The notes beneath the pieces were generated by a model. That model was not told where the DNA came from. It did not search any database and saw nothing but the letters and a program-made list of their open reading frames with translations. Shown here piece by piece: positions 25,687 through 34,826 of a stretch of 64,000 nt of DNA. The DNA comes from JAIEPM01 sp964546815 (GTDB lineage: Bacteria > Cyanobacteriota > Vampirovibrionia > Obscuribacterales > Obscuribacteraceae): the NCBI GenBank assembly GCA_964546815.1, contig CAZJLR010000031.1, forward strand, positions 1-64,000, given 5' to 3'. Made by a program: the position numbers and the translations under genes. Position 1 is the first letter of the stretch, and every line of letters starts with the position of its first letter.

Positions 25687-27888
25687 CTAAGGCTGGAACT
25701 CACTATCGCCCGTTTGCCACAGAATAAAAGTTCTTTCGTCCACCGATTGCTCTTCACGTTGCGTTCGGCTCGACCCCAAACCGTGCCCTGCATCAAAATC
25801 AACTCGAAGCAAAACAGGTTTTCCACTAACAGTTGCAGACTGAAGACTTGCAATCATTTTTGCAATCATCCATGACGGCACACGAGGATCATTCACCCCA
25901 GTGATTCCCATCACAGCAGGGTACTTCGTCCCAGCAACAATATGATGGTATGCACTTACGTCGTACAAATATTTGAAATCGTCCTTTTTAGTAACGTCGC
26001 CAAACTCAGGAATATTAGCCGCACCACCTTGAGAGCTTTGAAAACGCAACATGTCTGTCATTCCAACATTATCGATTGCCACTGCAAATAAGTCCGGGCG
26101 CCTCACAATAGCTCCGCCGACAGCGATGCCACCAGCACTGGTGCCCTTCACAGCCAGATGCGCCGGAGAAGTATATTTTTCATCAACTAAGTATTTCGCA
26201 GCCGCGATGATATCATCAACCGTGTGCATCTTAGTATGCTTGCGAGCCGCTCCGTGCCAACGCTCACCGTACTCACCACCACCGCGCAAATGAGCAAGAG
26301 CAATTATGCCGCCACGCTCTAGCCAGGCGAGTCCAGCCGGGTCAAACGCAGGGTCAAGAGATACGCCATAGGCACCATAGCCGACCAAAATAGCGGGGTG
26401 AGAACCGTCTTTCTTGAGATTTTTCTGGCAAATAATTGACAGAGGCAACGCATCACCATCGGTCGTCGGCACCAAAACCTCACGGGAATCAATTGCCGAG
26501 AAATCGGCCGAATGCATTGGCACCAGATTAGCATTAGTAGTTTTGTTAGTTGCTGGATCATAAAAGAAAGCTTGCCCACAACGAGTCCAAGACTCCAAAC
26601 GAAACAACAAACCAGGCAAAAGCGTGCTGGCATCTACTCCAGTAATCGTAGCGTTGTAAGGAAATGGTATTTCATTCAACTTGCTAAAGTCATCATTCAC
26701 TGCCCGTCTCAGCGTGAATTCCATGCCACGCCTGCTTTCAACATACAAGGCATCGGCAGCAGCATAGATGCCCAAAAGAACTTTATCGCTTTCAGGAAGA
26801 ACAACTTTTGCATTTTTCAAATCGGGATGATTCAGGTCTATCGATACAACTTTTCGATTAGAAGTGTTTTTGTCCACCAGAAGATACATAGTGCTGCCGC
26901 GCGCCACCACCGATGAATCGCAATTTGCAACGCCGTCTTCGCTAGTGGCTATTTGCTGCCACTGAATTTTGCCTTTCAACATTTGACCAACAGGGGCAAT
27001 AAAAATTGAACTAGCATCGGTGGTGCCGGCTGAATGCGAGGCAAAAACAAATGGGCACTTTGGCACAAATCCAACGGCATTAAACCCGGCTTTCGGCACA
27101 ATTATGCCCGGGCAAACATCTGCGCCAAAGACCGCCAAATCCTGGTCAGCATCACGACCAAGAACATGCAAATACGTTTTTTGATTTTCATAAATTGCAC
27201 TGGGTGGCGCATCCTTAGGCAATTTCTGCAAACGTGAATAAAAGAACGATCGCGAATCATCTAGCCAATTCAATCCTGCATATTGAGTACGAGTAATTTG
27301 ATCAGCCAAAAGCTTGCCCGTCGCAACTTCAACAACTCTGATAGTGCTATTTTCCGAGCCACCAAGCGACACGCCTACCGCCACATATTTAGCGTCATAA
27401 GATGGCGAAAAATAATCAATTGCAGCATGCGTTCCATTTTGATCAAATTGCGCTGGGTCTAGAACCTTTCGCACCGCCGCACGCTCGTCTTTCAGCATCA
27501 AGGAAGGCGTGGTCGTGCCAGGGTCCATTTGCAAATAGAAAATCGACTGCCCCACCCGCTGCCAACCACGCACAACCGGAACAGCGTTATCTAGCTGCTG
27601 AATGCGAGCGAGCAACTTTGCTCTCGGCTTTTCGAGCAAGGCCAGCTGACTGCGCGTGTAATCATTTTGACTCTTGAGATAACTCATAAATTGGGGATCT
27701 GATGGACCTTTTTCCATCCATCTATATGGATCACTAACTTTCTGGCCAAAATAATCGTCAACCTGCTCAACACGCGAGGCGGCCTCCGGCAACGAGCTTG
27801 CCTTGCTTTTGTCTTCAGCAGCAGAAAGCCTGCTGAATGGCAAAAGCGACAGAAGAAAGGACAAGATTAAGCCCAAGATGAGTTGCAT
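25687..27888 (-). CDS. Exported prolyl oligopeptidase (peptidase family S9A)
   Basis: 733 residues with an N-terminal signal peptide (LILGLILSFLLSLLPFSRLSAA). The N-terminal beta-propeller region starts with the family hallmark DYFGQKVSDPYRWME near 44-59. The catalytic triad is Ser584 in KGTSAGG, Asp667 in GVNDPRVP and His702 in DAGHGLG. HLRGGGEYGERWH lies before the Ser. The GxSxGG elbow carries Ala where most members have Asn (GGSNGG). It cleaves short peptides after proline, probably in the periplasm or outside. It is transcribed away from the TetR-efflux operon. Confidence 0.95.
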   Translation of the reverse strand: MQLILGLILSFLLSLLPFSRLSAAEDKSKASSLPEAASRVEQVDDYFGQKVSDPYRWMEKGPSDPQFMSYLKSQNDYTRSQLALLEKPRAKLLARIQQLDNAVPVVRGWQRVGQSIFYLQMDPGTTTPSLMLKDERAAVRKVLDPAQFDQNGTHAAIDYFSPSYDAKYVAVGVSLGGSENSTIRVVEVATGKLLADQITRTQYAGLNWLDDSRSFFYSRLQKLPKDAPPSAIYENQKTYLHVLGRDADQDLAVFGADVCPGIIVPKAGFNAVGFVPKCPFVFASHSAGTTDASSIFIAPVGQMLKGKIQWQQIATSEDGVANCDSSVVARGSTMYLLVDKNTSNRKVVSIDLNHPDLKNAKVVLPESDKVLLGIYAAADALYVESRRGMEFTLRRAVNDDFSKLNEIPFPYNATITGVDASTLLPGLLFRLESWTRCGQAFFYDPATNKTTNANLVPMHSADFSAIDSREVLVPTTDGDALPLSIICQKNLKKDGSHPAILVGYGAYGVSLDPAFDPAGLAWLERGGIIALAHLRGGGEYGERWHGAARKHTKMHTVDDIIAAAKYLVDEKYTSPAHLAVKGTSAGGIAVGGAIVRRPDLFAVAIDNVGMTDMLRFQSSQGGAANIPEFGDVTKKDDFKYLYDVSAYHHIVAGTKYPAVMGITGVNDPRVPSWMIAKMIASLQSATVSGKPVLLRVDFDAGHGLGSSRTQREEQSVDERTFILWQTGDSEFQP

Positions 27889-27970
27889 GCGAATCTCAAC
27901 GAAATGACGAAGGGTCGAAACCGCTTAATAGTAGACGGTTAAAGCTATACAGTCACAGTAATTTCAAACT

Positions 27971-27990
27971 AAGTATTTGACCGAATACTT
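27971..27990. promoter_or_regulatory. Inverted repeat between divergent genes
   Basis: AAGTATT (27971-27977) and AATACTT (27984-27990) are perfect inverted arms with a 6-base spacer. It lies between the oligopeptidase start (27888) and the TetR promoter, and may be a second regulator site. Confidence 0.35.
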
Positions 27991-28019
27991 ACGTTTCGAG
28001 AACGAAGACCAAAAGGAAC

Positions 28020-28048
28020 TTGTCAAAAGGATATATGGGTGTTATTCT
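28020..28048 (+). promoter_or_regulatory. Sigma70-type promoter of the TetR-efflux operon
   Basis: TTGTCA (28020-28025) and TATTCT (28043-28048) are spaced by 17 bases. The expected start of transcription, about 28055, falls at the left edge of the palindrome at 28056-28073. Confidence 0.6.
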
Positions 28049-28055
28049 ATTAATT

Positions 28056-28073
28056 GGACGGACGCGTCCGTCC
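28056..28073. promoter_or_regulatory. Perfect 18-bp palindrome, likely TetR-family operator
   Basis: GGACGGACGCGTCCGTCC is a perfect palindrome located just after the -10 box and 25 bases before the TetR start codon. The position would block transcription when bound, so autorepression of the regulator-emrA-emrB operon is inferred. Confidence 0.7.
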
Positions 28074-28098
28074 GTTAAACCAAAAAGGAAGAAAGGCA

Positions 28099-28773
28099 AT
28101 GAACGCAAAGCTCAACAGAGGCAGACCTCGCAAAGAGTCGAAAGACTTAGAGAGCCGCAATGAGCAAATTTTGGAAGCCGCTGCCGAAATGTTTGCCAGC
28201 AAAGGCTACGCCGACACCGACGTAGAAGTATTAGCAGCCACACTGGGCATTGGCAAAGGCACCATTTATCGCGCGTTCAACTCAAAGCAAGATTTGTTTT
28301 TCGCCACGATGAGCAAATCAATCGACAAAATGTACTCTTTTATCGTCAAAGAGGTAGGAGAACGGAATGTTGAAGGGGTCTTGCAAATCGAAGCCGGCGT
28401 GCGCGCCTTCCTGAAATTTTTCGATGAAAATCCGCATGTAATTGAATTATTCGTCCAGGAACGCGCAGTCTTTTCATCAAGCGAAAAAAATTCATTCTGG
28501 GAGCACTGCCGCAGAAACTCAGCTCGCTGGGAAGCCTTCTTCGCCGACTTGATGGCGAAAGGGTACATACGCAAACTAAACCCAAAATGGGTGGCAGACA
28601 CACTCAATCAATTATTGTACGGACAACTTTTTTTGCACCGGCTCGACGCCAAAGCACAATCGCTAGAAAGCCGCAGCCAGGACATTTTGACACTCTTCTT
28701 TGTTGGCATTCTCACCAAAACAGGCTTAGAAAAAATAGACTTAGGCTTAGACCTTGGAGGCTTATATGAATAA
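28099..28773 (+). CDS. TetR/AcrR-family transcriptional regulator
   Basis: 224 residues from ATG 28099, with AGAAAGG close upstream; a TTG at 28054 lies inside the operator palindrome and is unlikely. The N-terminal arm is basic (RGRPRKES). The helix-turn-helix is at about 42-62 (VEVLAATLGIGKGTIYRAFN), followed by SKQDLFF. The C-terminal domain (FLKFFDENPHVIELFVQERA) resembles those of efflux regulators and would bind a small hydrophobic ligand. Its last eight bases overlap the start of the emrA-like gene, so regulator and pump are co-translated. It likely represses its own operon through the adjacent palindrome. Confidence 0.93.
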   Translation: MNAKLNRGRPRKESKDLESRNEQILEAAAEMFASKGYADTDVEVLAATLGIGKGTIYRAFNSKQDLFFATMSKSIDKMYSFIVKEVGERNVEGVLQIEAGVRAFLKFFDENPHVIELFVQERAVFSSSEKNSFWEHCRRNSARWEAFFADLMAKGYIRKLNPKWVADTLNQLLYGQLFLHRLDAKAQSLESRSQDILTLFFVGILTKTGLEKIDLGLDLGGLYE

Positions 28774-30079
28774 CGCAGCCGTTGCATCATTTGACTCTGT
28801 ACAACTCGTAAAAGGTGAAGCAAGCAAAGAAGCGCAACTAAGTCTTCCAAAGAAAAATTTGGGCAAGAGAGCAATCATTGTCGGCGCCTCGATTTTTCTG
28901 GCATTAACAGGACTCGTTGCCGGCACAATGAGCTGGCAATATGCAAGTGCCCACGAAAGCACAGACGATGCCTTTGTCGACGGCGACCTGACTCAAATCA
29001 GCAGCCGCATTCCCGGCACAGTTGCGCAAGTACTGGTAAGCGATAATCAGTATGTCAAAGCCGGACAAGCAATGATAAAGCTTGACCCTCGTGACTTTCA
29101 AATAAAAGTAGCGCAGGCCAAAGCAGCCTTAGAAAAGGCTGAGCGCCAGGCAGCCGCAGACAATGCCGATATCAGCGTCACCGCATCAAATGCAGGCGCG
29201 CAAGCCATCACAGCATCAAGCGAAGTATCACACGCCTCAGCTGCAATCGATGATGCAAGGTCTGGCGTGATTACTGCAAAAGCAGAACTAGGCATGGAAA
29301 CAGAAAAACTAATCAGTATGCAAGCTCAGCAACGTCAGTATGCAACAGACTTGCAACGCTATTCAAACCTTGTTTCGCAAGGTGCAATTTCTCAGCAACA
29401 ATATGATCAAGCGAAAACACAAAATGATGTATCAATCGCGCAAATCGACGCTGAGAAACACGCCATCGAAGTAGCACGCTCAAAAGTGATAAAAGCAAAT
29501 GCTGATTTGCAACAAGCTTTCAGCGACCAGAAAAAGACAGCTGCATCTGCCATGACCGCCGTAGCCGGTAAAGAGCAAACACATGCTAAAAGCCTTCAAT
29601 CTAAGGTTGCCCAAGCAGCGGTAAACCAGGCAAAAGCAGACCTGGCCAATGCCGAACTGCAACTTTCATACACCACAATCTTTGCACCAAGCTCAGGAAG
29701 AGTCGGCAAAAAATCTGTGCAAGCAGGCGAACAAATTCAATCAGGACAGGCATTATACTCGCTGATTCCCGACACTGCCTGGATTACCGCCAACTTCAAA
29801 GAAACACAAATTTCACACATGAAGCCGCACGAGCAAGTTGATATCACCCTAGATGCAATTCCCGATCATCATTTCAAAGGCTATATAGATAGCCTTTCAC
29901 CAGCCTCCGGCAATGAGTTTGCTTTACTGCCGGCCGACAATGCAACAGGCAATTTCACCAAAACGGTACAACGCGTGCCAATAAAAATAGCATTTGATCA
30001 AAACTCAATCGCATCATACAAACAATTTGTAATGCCGGGACTGTCTGCTCAAGTAAGCGTTGACTTGAACAAGCTTTAA
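28766..30079 (+). CDS. emrA: EmrA-type membrane fusion protein (HlyD family)
   Basis: 437 residues from ATG 28766, preceded by GGAGG at six bases; this ATG lies inside the TetR gene end. A single membrane helix is near 37-55 (IVGASIFLALTGLVAGTM). A lipoyl-like half (ESTDDAFVDGDLTQISSRI, IPGTVAQVLV) follows, then a long coiled-coil hairpin at about 95-275 and the second lipoyl half and beta-barrel (APSSGRVGKKSVQAGEQI, WITANFKETQISHM). It bridges the EmrB-type pump and an outer-membrane TolC-like channel, which is not encoded here. The pair exports hydrophobic toxic compounds. Confidence 0.92.
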   Translation: MNNAAVASFDSVQLVKGEASKEAQLSLPKKNLGKRAIIVGASIFLALTGLVAGTMSWQYASAHESTDDAFVDGDLTQISSRIPGTVAQVLVSDNQYVKAGQAMIKLDPRDFQIKVAQAKAALEKAERQAAADNADISVTASNAGAQAITASSEVSHASAAIDDARSGVITAKAELGMETEKLISMQAQQRQYATDLQRYSNLVSQGAISQQQYDQAKTQNDVSIAQIDAEKHAIEVARSKVIKANADLQQAFSDQKKTAASAMTAVAGKEQTHAKSLQSKVAQAAVNQAKADLANAELQLSYTTIFAPSSGRVGKKSVQAGEQIQSGQALYSLIPDTAWITANFKETQISHMKPHEQVDITLDAIPDHHFKGYIDSLSPASGNEFALLPADNATGNFTKTVQRVPIKIAFDQNSIASYKQFVMPGLSAQVSVDLNKL

Positions 30080-30091
30080 AGGACAAAAGCG

Positions 30092-31663
30092 ATGTCTTCC
30101 TCCATATCTACTGAAGAAAAAATCAAAACGTCACCCTGGTTAAAATGGGTTATTGCAATAACAGTCTCATTTGCAGCCATTCTCGAAGTGGTAGACTCGA
30201 GCATCGTAAACGTTGCACTGCCAAACATGCAAGGCAATCTGGGCGCAACTCTGAGCGAAGTTGGCTGGGTCATTACCGGATATGGCATTGCAACTGCAAT
30301 TATGATTCCACTGACAGCGTGGCTCGGTGATTTTTTTGGACGAAAAAATTACTTCCTATTTTCACTGATTGGGTTCACGCTGTCGTCTGTTTTCTGCGGC
30401 TTTGCAGGCAATCTGCCGATGCTGGTGGCAGGACGCATCATGCAAGGACTGTGCGGCGGAGGACTAATCGCCAAAGCTCAATCAATCTTGTTCGAGACTT
30501 TTCCAAAGGAAGAACAAGGCATGGCGCAAGCTCTTTTCGGACTCGGAGTAATCGTAGGACCAGTCATTGGACCGACTCTGGGCGGCTATCTTACAGACAC
30601 TCTTGGATGGAGATGGATATTTTTCATCAACATTCCTTTTGGCATTCTTGCAATCACCATGGCTGCATTGTTCTTGCCAAATCAAAACCAACGCAAATCT
30701 TCCAAAATAGACTGGCTGGGCATAGCCTTGCTTGTACTTTGTATTTCAAGCCTTCAAACAGTGTTAGAACAAGGACAACAAGACGATTGGCTCTCATCCA
30801 AATTCATAGTCACACTTATGATCACCGGGCTCGTCGGCATGCTTGCATTCATCGTACATGAGCTGCGCATACACGCCCCGGCAGTAAACTTGCGAGTATT
30901 AAAGCATAAAGCCTTAATCGGCGGCAGCATCTACTCCCTCGCATTGGGCATGGGGCTAGCTGGTGCAACATTTGCAGTTCCAATTTTTTGTCAAAATATT
31001 TTGCACTACACAGCAATGCAAACAGGCATGTTGATGTTTCCCTCGGCGATTGCATCGGGGCTGATGATGCCCGTCATCGGTAAGCTCTCCGGCAAAATAG
31101 ACCCACGCATTATGATTGGAGCAGGCGCCATCGGAACAGCAATTTCAATGTATTTCTTCACTTCAATCAATCCTAACACCAATGCTGATACCATGTTCTG
31201 GCCATTGCTACTCAGAGGCGCCTCGAGTGTATTTATGTTTATGTCACTCAGCATGGCTTCGGTCGGTGCCTTACCCAAAGCAGATATTCCCGACGCCAGC
31301 GGCATATACAACCTTTCGCGACAGATGGGCAGCAGCCTTGGCATAGCAATCATCACCATGGTTTTAGACCAAAGAGAAGCATTCCACCGCTCTGTGCTTG
31401 TTGCCAACTTCAATACGTTAAATCCAATATTTCGCGAAAGATTGGCAGGTCTTACCGCCTCATTCCAATCGCACAACATAGACTTCAATGTGGCTCACAA
31501 CCAGGCGCTAAGCACCTTAAATAACATGCTGAATATGCAAGCCTCAGTGTTATCATTCGCCGACATTTTCGGACTTGCCGGACTCATGTTTATCGCGAGC
31601 CTCCCCCTTTTATTGCTTTTGGGAAAACCGGCAAAGAGCTCAGAACCCATGGCAGCACATTAA
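30092..31663 (+). CDS. emrB: EmrB/QacA-type MFS drug:H+ antiporter (DHA2, 14 TMS)
   Basis: 523 residues with about 14 hydrophobic segments. The DHA2 signatures are present: LEVVDSSIVNVALPNMQG at 31-48, GWVITGYGIATAIMIPL at 58-74, GDFFGRKN at 79-86 and the antiporter motif GLGVIVGPVIGPTLGGYL. It exports drugs or lipophilic compounds across the inner membrane using the proton gradient. It follows the emrA-like gene after 12 bp and completes the TetR-regulated operon. Confidence 0.94.
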   Translation: MSSSISTEEKIKTSPWLKWVIAITVSFAAILEVVDSSIVNVALPNMQGNLGATLSEVGWVITGYGIATAIMIPLTAWLGDFFGRKNYFLFSLIGFTLSSVFCGFAGNLPMLVAGRIMQGLCGGGLIAKAQSILFETFPKEEQGMAQALFGLGVIVGPVIGPTLGGYLTDTLGWRWIFFINIPFGILAITMAALFLPNQNQRKSSKIDWLGIALLVLCISSLQTVLEQGQQDDWLSSKFIVTLMITGLVGMLAFIVHELRIHAPAVNLRVLKHKALIGGSIYSLALGMGLAGATFAVPIFCQNILHYTAMQTGMLMFPSAIASGLMMPVIGKLSGKIDPRIMIGAGAIGTAISMYFFTSINPNTNADTMFWPLLLRGASSVFMFMSLSMASVGALPKADIPDASGIYNLSRQMGSSLGIAIITMVLDQREAFHRSVLVANFNTLNPIFRERLAGLTASFQSHNIDFNVAHNQALSTLNNMLNMQASVLSFADIFGLAGLMFIASLPLLLLLGKPAKSSEPMAAH

Positions 31664-31946
31664 GCCAAAGTGCCCAGCGTCCGGCATATTCAAATTTGCG
31701 GATTTACGCAAAAGGCATACGCGAAGTTGAATTGTTTTGCTAGCGCCTCTCAAGCATACTTCCAATATTGAAACAAACACAAACGCCGCCCCTGCCAAAA
31801 CTTCTCATCCGAACTCAATGCAATCGCAGCGGCAGGTACTAACCGCCCGTGAATGCCTTAGTAGCAGTTGTGATTGCTTGAGTTCGAGTGAGACGGCGTG
31901 AGTGCTTGAGTGGGTGCCAATGCGCAAATGAAGGAAGGACTTTACC

Positions 31947-32777
31947 ATGCCAGACAACATACAGACTGAAAAAGAAACCGTCAAAAATGCAGCCTCAGAT
32001 TCGGCGGCAACCTCAGATTCGGGAGCCGCCGCAGCCCAAGCATCACGCGAAACTCTTTCGCAACAAGCGATTGGTGAAGCTATAAAAGGCGTGGGCAAAA
32101 CAACTGCACCGATGGCCCAAACTGCCAGAGAAAGTCTGAACAAAGATTCAAACAGCTCAACCGGCAAAGACATCTTACCGAATGTAATCGTCGGCGACAC
32201 TAAGGGTGACAGAAGCCAACAAGGCAGCGCCTCTCCGCGTCAGTCGGATTTGAACTCTAAGGCTGACGACATTTCCCGCCAGGTCAGAGATGGAATTATC
32301 AACCACGAAGATCTACGCAACAGCTTGAAAGACCTCTTAAAACCAAAAGAAGGTGTCGACAAACTCGCCACCGGTGATTATCTGGTAAAAGAAGACGGTA
32401 AACAATCGCTATTTACGCCAAACGGTGACCGCATCACGATAAATCCCGATGGGTCAAACACTATCAAGGGTGACGTAAAAAAGGTCAGCACTGACAAGAA
32501 AGGCGTAACGACAGTCGAATTTGGCGATGGCGCCACAGTATCTTTCGATTCGGAAGGATTTCGAAGCGTCAACCGCGGCAACCAGGGAGTTAGCTTCGGC
32601 AGACCAAACTTCAAGTTTCCAGATATGCCGAAATTCGAAGATAACACTCCACGATTAGATCTGCCAAAGCACCGCTTTGAAGAAAACAAGCCGTCGTTGG
32701 ACAAACAGCTACTCAGACCAGAAGATCTTAACGAGCTAAAGAACAACCAAATGAACAAATACGAAAATCGCAAGTAA
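31947..32777 (+). CDS. Hydrophilic protein with YD-like strand repeats, unknown function
   Basis: 276 residues; GGAAGGA lies about seven bases before the ATG. The first about 100 residues are Ala/Ser/Asp-rich and likely disordered. Residues about 135-205 contain strand-turn units (LFTPNGDRITINPDGSNTIK, GATVSFDSEGFRSV) like those of the giant protein at 35092. The C-terminal part is charged and Pro-rich. There is no signal peptide or membrane helix. A rho-independent terminator follows. I do not recognise a family. The shared repeat style suggests that it works with, or is derived from, the giant protein locus (inference). Confidence 0.7.
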   Translation: MPDNIQTEKETVKNAASDSAATSDSGAAAAQASRETLSQQAIGEAIKGVGKTTAPMAQTARESLNKDSNSSTGKDILPNVIVGDTKGDRSQQGSASPRQSDLNSKADDISRQVRDGIINHEDLRNSLKDLLKPKEGVDKLATGDYLVKEDGKQSLFTPNGDRITINPDGSNTIKGDVKKVSTDKKGVTTVEFGDGATVSFDSEGFRSVNRGNQGVSFGRPNFKFPDMPKFEDNTPRLDLPKHRFEENKPSLDKQLLRPEDLNELKNNQMNKYENRK

Positions 32778-32808
32778 TACAAAAACAAAGAATACGATTG
32801 GAAGCTGT

Positions 32809-32848
32809 GAGCTGCCTCAGGTTTTAACCTCGGGCAGCTCTTCCTTTT
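32809..32848 (+). terminator. Rho-independent terminator
   Basis: GAGCTGCC (32809-32816) pairs with GGCAGCTC (32833-32840), with the inner pair AGGT/ACCT closing the loop, and is followed by TTCCTTTTT. It ends the transcript of the gene at 31947. Confidence 0.85.
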
Positions 32849-32955
32849 TAACACTGCACAATTGTTCAGCCTCGAAATCACATGCTTATCACGTCTCGTT
32901 TCCTATGCTCAAACGTGTTCTGAAGATACAGCCTTTGGCAAATAGAGGAAAAAAC

Positions 32956-33606
32956 ATGTCAGACAGAGCTATAAGTACGGCGTTTGAGAACGCTAAAAAC
33001 AACACAAACAAACTGCAAAACGATAGTGTTCAATGCAGAGAAGACAGCAACGAAGCTGGTATGCAAAAATGCGATCAAAAGTTTACTGTTCTTTGGGACA
33101 AACAACTGAACGACAACTATAAGACATTAACGTCAAGCCTTCAGCCAGATGGCAAAGCACTATTACAAGATGCAGAACGCAAATGGATTGCATTCGATAA
33201 TGCAGAGCTGGGAATGGGCAAGCATATGAGAAGCCCAGCGGCAGGCATTTTCGACAAGGAAGAACTAATCGCAGACAGAACAAAACAACTTTTGTCCAGA
33301 TTCGGAAAAGACGATCTGCCTGATCACGTTCCAGACCTTGAGGCACTCGACAAAAGGTTGAACACAACCTTTCAACAAGTGAAGGCAAATTTGAGCCCTG
33401 AGCAGCAAAAAGATCTCGTCGCTTCTGAGCGAAAATGGGTTGCCTTTAAAGACGCAGAATTCAAGCTAATTGACCACTTAAATCCACAACCGGAAGATGG
33501 TGGCAGAAATGTGCGTAACACAGTAGAGAAAGCGCAAGTGTTGCTAGACCGAGATAGAGAATTACGCATTCTTGCTGCCGATATCGATCGCCCAGCAAAA
33601 AATTAG
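32956..33606 (+). CDS. Protein with two LprI/DUF1311-like repeats
   Basis: 216 residues from ATG 32956, with AGAGGA seven bases upstream; an ATG at 32905 in frame lacks such a site. Two homologous blocks follow each other: LWDKQLNDNYKTLTSSLQPD with AERKWIAFDNAE, and LDKRLNTTFQQVKANLSPEQ with SERKWVAFKDAE. Both match the LprI (DUF1311) pattern of lysozyme-inhibitor-like proteins. Unlike usual family members there is no signal peptide, and the conserved disulfide Cys pattern is not kept. The partner is unknown. A strong terminator follows. Confidence 0.75.
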   Translation: MSDRAISTAFENAKNNTNKLQNDSVQCREDSNEAGMQKCDQKFTVLWDKQLNDNYKTLTSSLQPDGKALLQDAERKWIAFDNAELGMGKHMRSPAAGIFDKEELIADRTKQLLSRFGKDDLPDHVPDLEALDKRLNTTFQQVKANLSPEQQKDLVASERKWVAFKDAEFKLIDHLNPQPEDGGRNVRNTVEKAQVLLDRDRELRILAADIDRPAKN

Positions 33607-33631
33607 CTGAGCAGTTCGGACTAAAACTCAA

Positions 33632-33679
33632 TGACCCGGCGAATGTCCACCAGGGACTAATACGCCGGGTCACTTTTTG
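33632..33679 (+). terminator. Rho-independent terminator
   Basis: TGACCCGGCG (33632-33641) and CGCCGGGTCA (33663-33672) are perfect inverted arms, followed by CTTTTTG. It ends the DUF1311-repeat gene. Confidence 0.85.
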
Positions 33680-33823
33680 CTTTGCAATTGTTAGAGCAAA
33701 AGTTTTAGCCAGGCATATCTAGCAGCTCCAGGCTCATAACGACAATCTCCTTTGAGCACGAAATAGCTCTGTAGATAAGGAAACCGGCTATGCTCCTTGA
33801 TTACAAGAATAGTTCCATTTAGC

Positions 33824-33862
33824 AAAATAGCATCATTGCGATATTTGCAATGATGCTATTTT
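33824..33862. terminator. Bidirectional terminator with perfect 16-bp stem
   Basis: AAAATAGCATCATTGC (33824-33839) and GCAATGATGCTATTTT (33847-33862) pair perfectly with a 7-base loop, with A-run and T-run at the two ends. It is 45 bases past the stop of the minus-strand gene at 33908. With the hairpin at 33632 it accounts for the 301-bp gap; no gene is seen there. Confidence 0.8.
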
Positions 33863-33907
33863 GAATTTGGCTATTCGCGTTGAGCTGTTTCGTTCAACTC
33901 ACTATCA

Positions 33908-34627
33908 TTATTGCTCTAATGGCGGTCTTGAAAAAACGGGTTCAGTTCTCAATGCGGCGATGATTTTCTCTTCCTCGCCAGTTAAGATCTTCTTCGGAAT
34001 ATCATGCCCAAAGTTTTCTCCTAGTTCTTTTCTAAAGAACCTCTCCAGAGACTCTGCAGCTGAATTTTCATGGGGTAGATCAGACCACATTTTGAATGGT
34101 TTTTCGGGCATCAACTTATCCCAATCGGTTTTCATTCGTGCAACAAGGTCGTGCATGCCATCAGAATGGGCAAATTCTTTTAGTGCTTGTTGCCCCTCGT
34201 CAGTACTCAAAAGTTTATGAATGTGAGCATCAATCGCTTCATCACTCATGGACTCGCCTGCCCTTAATTCATCGGCTACAGCATGTTTGAAGAAGGGGTC
34301 TCCGTATCCAATAGTTATGTTGTTCACGCCTCGCTCGACAGGACTGAGACCAACGAAATTCAGATCAGCCCTTTCACCAATTTTCAGCCCTTCTCCAACA
34401 TTGCGAAACATTTGGTCAGCCTCAGCTCCGCCTCGGCGCGAAGCGTTAGCCGCAATCTTGCCAGCGCCGCAGACAACAGCAACAACAGCCGCAGCACCGG
34501 CAGCTGTTTCAACTGGATGGCTTTTTACAAAATCCATCGCGTCCGACAGAAGATTGCTATGGGCAGACTCCTTAGATGTGTCATGACCAAGTAGGTCTGA
34601 TTTTGAGAATGAAACTACATTATCCAT
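33908..34627 (-). CDS. Protein with one hydrophobic segment, unknown function
   Basis: 239 residues from ATG 34627, preceded by GAGGA at seven bases; an upstream extension to 34768 is not supported. Residues about 33-55 are hydrophobic and Ala/Val-rich (ETAAGAAAVVAVVCGAGKIA), which could be a membrane or membrane-inserting helix. The rest is soluble and helical with HIHKLLSTDEGQQALKEF and FFRKELGENFGHDIPKKIL. No family is recognised. It lies divergent from the small gene and giant gene, inside the group of unknown hydrophilic proteins, and may be one of their partners (inference). Confidence 0.68.
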   Translation of the reverse strand: MDNVVSFSKSDLLGHDTSKESAHSNLLSDAMDFVKSHPVETAAGAAAVVAVVCGAGKIAANASRRGGAEADQMFRNVGEGLKIGERADLNFVGLSPVERGVNNITIGYGDPFFKHAVADELRAGESMSDEAIDAHIHKLLSTDEGQQALKEFAHSDGMHDLVARMKTDWDKLMPEKPFKMWSDLPHENSAAESLERFFRKELGENFGHDIPKKILTGEEEKIIAALRTEPVFSRPPLEQ

Positions 34628-34752
34628 ATCCGGTCCTCGTGGTGTTCGAGCTAATTCGATGTGGAAAGCGTAGCTATCAGAAAGTGAATTACTCGTGAAG
34701 AAAAGCTCAGTGCTTCGTATTTCGCGTAGCAGAACAAAGATCTGGAGCAATT

Positions 34753-34768
34753 TTGAGTACTTGCTCAA
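34753..34768. promoter_or_regulatory. Small inverted repeat in a divergent region
   Basis: TTGAG (34753-34757) and CTCAA (34764-34768) are inverted, and GCTCAA recurs at 34774-34779. It lies between the divergent starts at 34627 and 34827 and may be a regulator site; support is weak. Confidence 0.25.
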
Positions 34769-34826
34769 TCTTTGCTCAAACTCCGTTGCTAAAGTCTATT
34801 CATGGGGTCAGGGCGGGGTTATTGAA

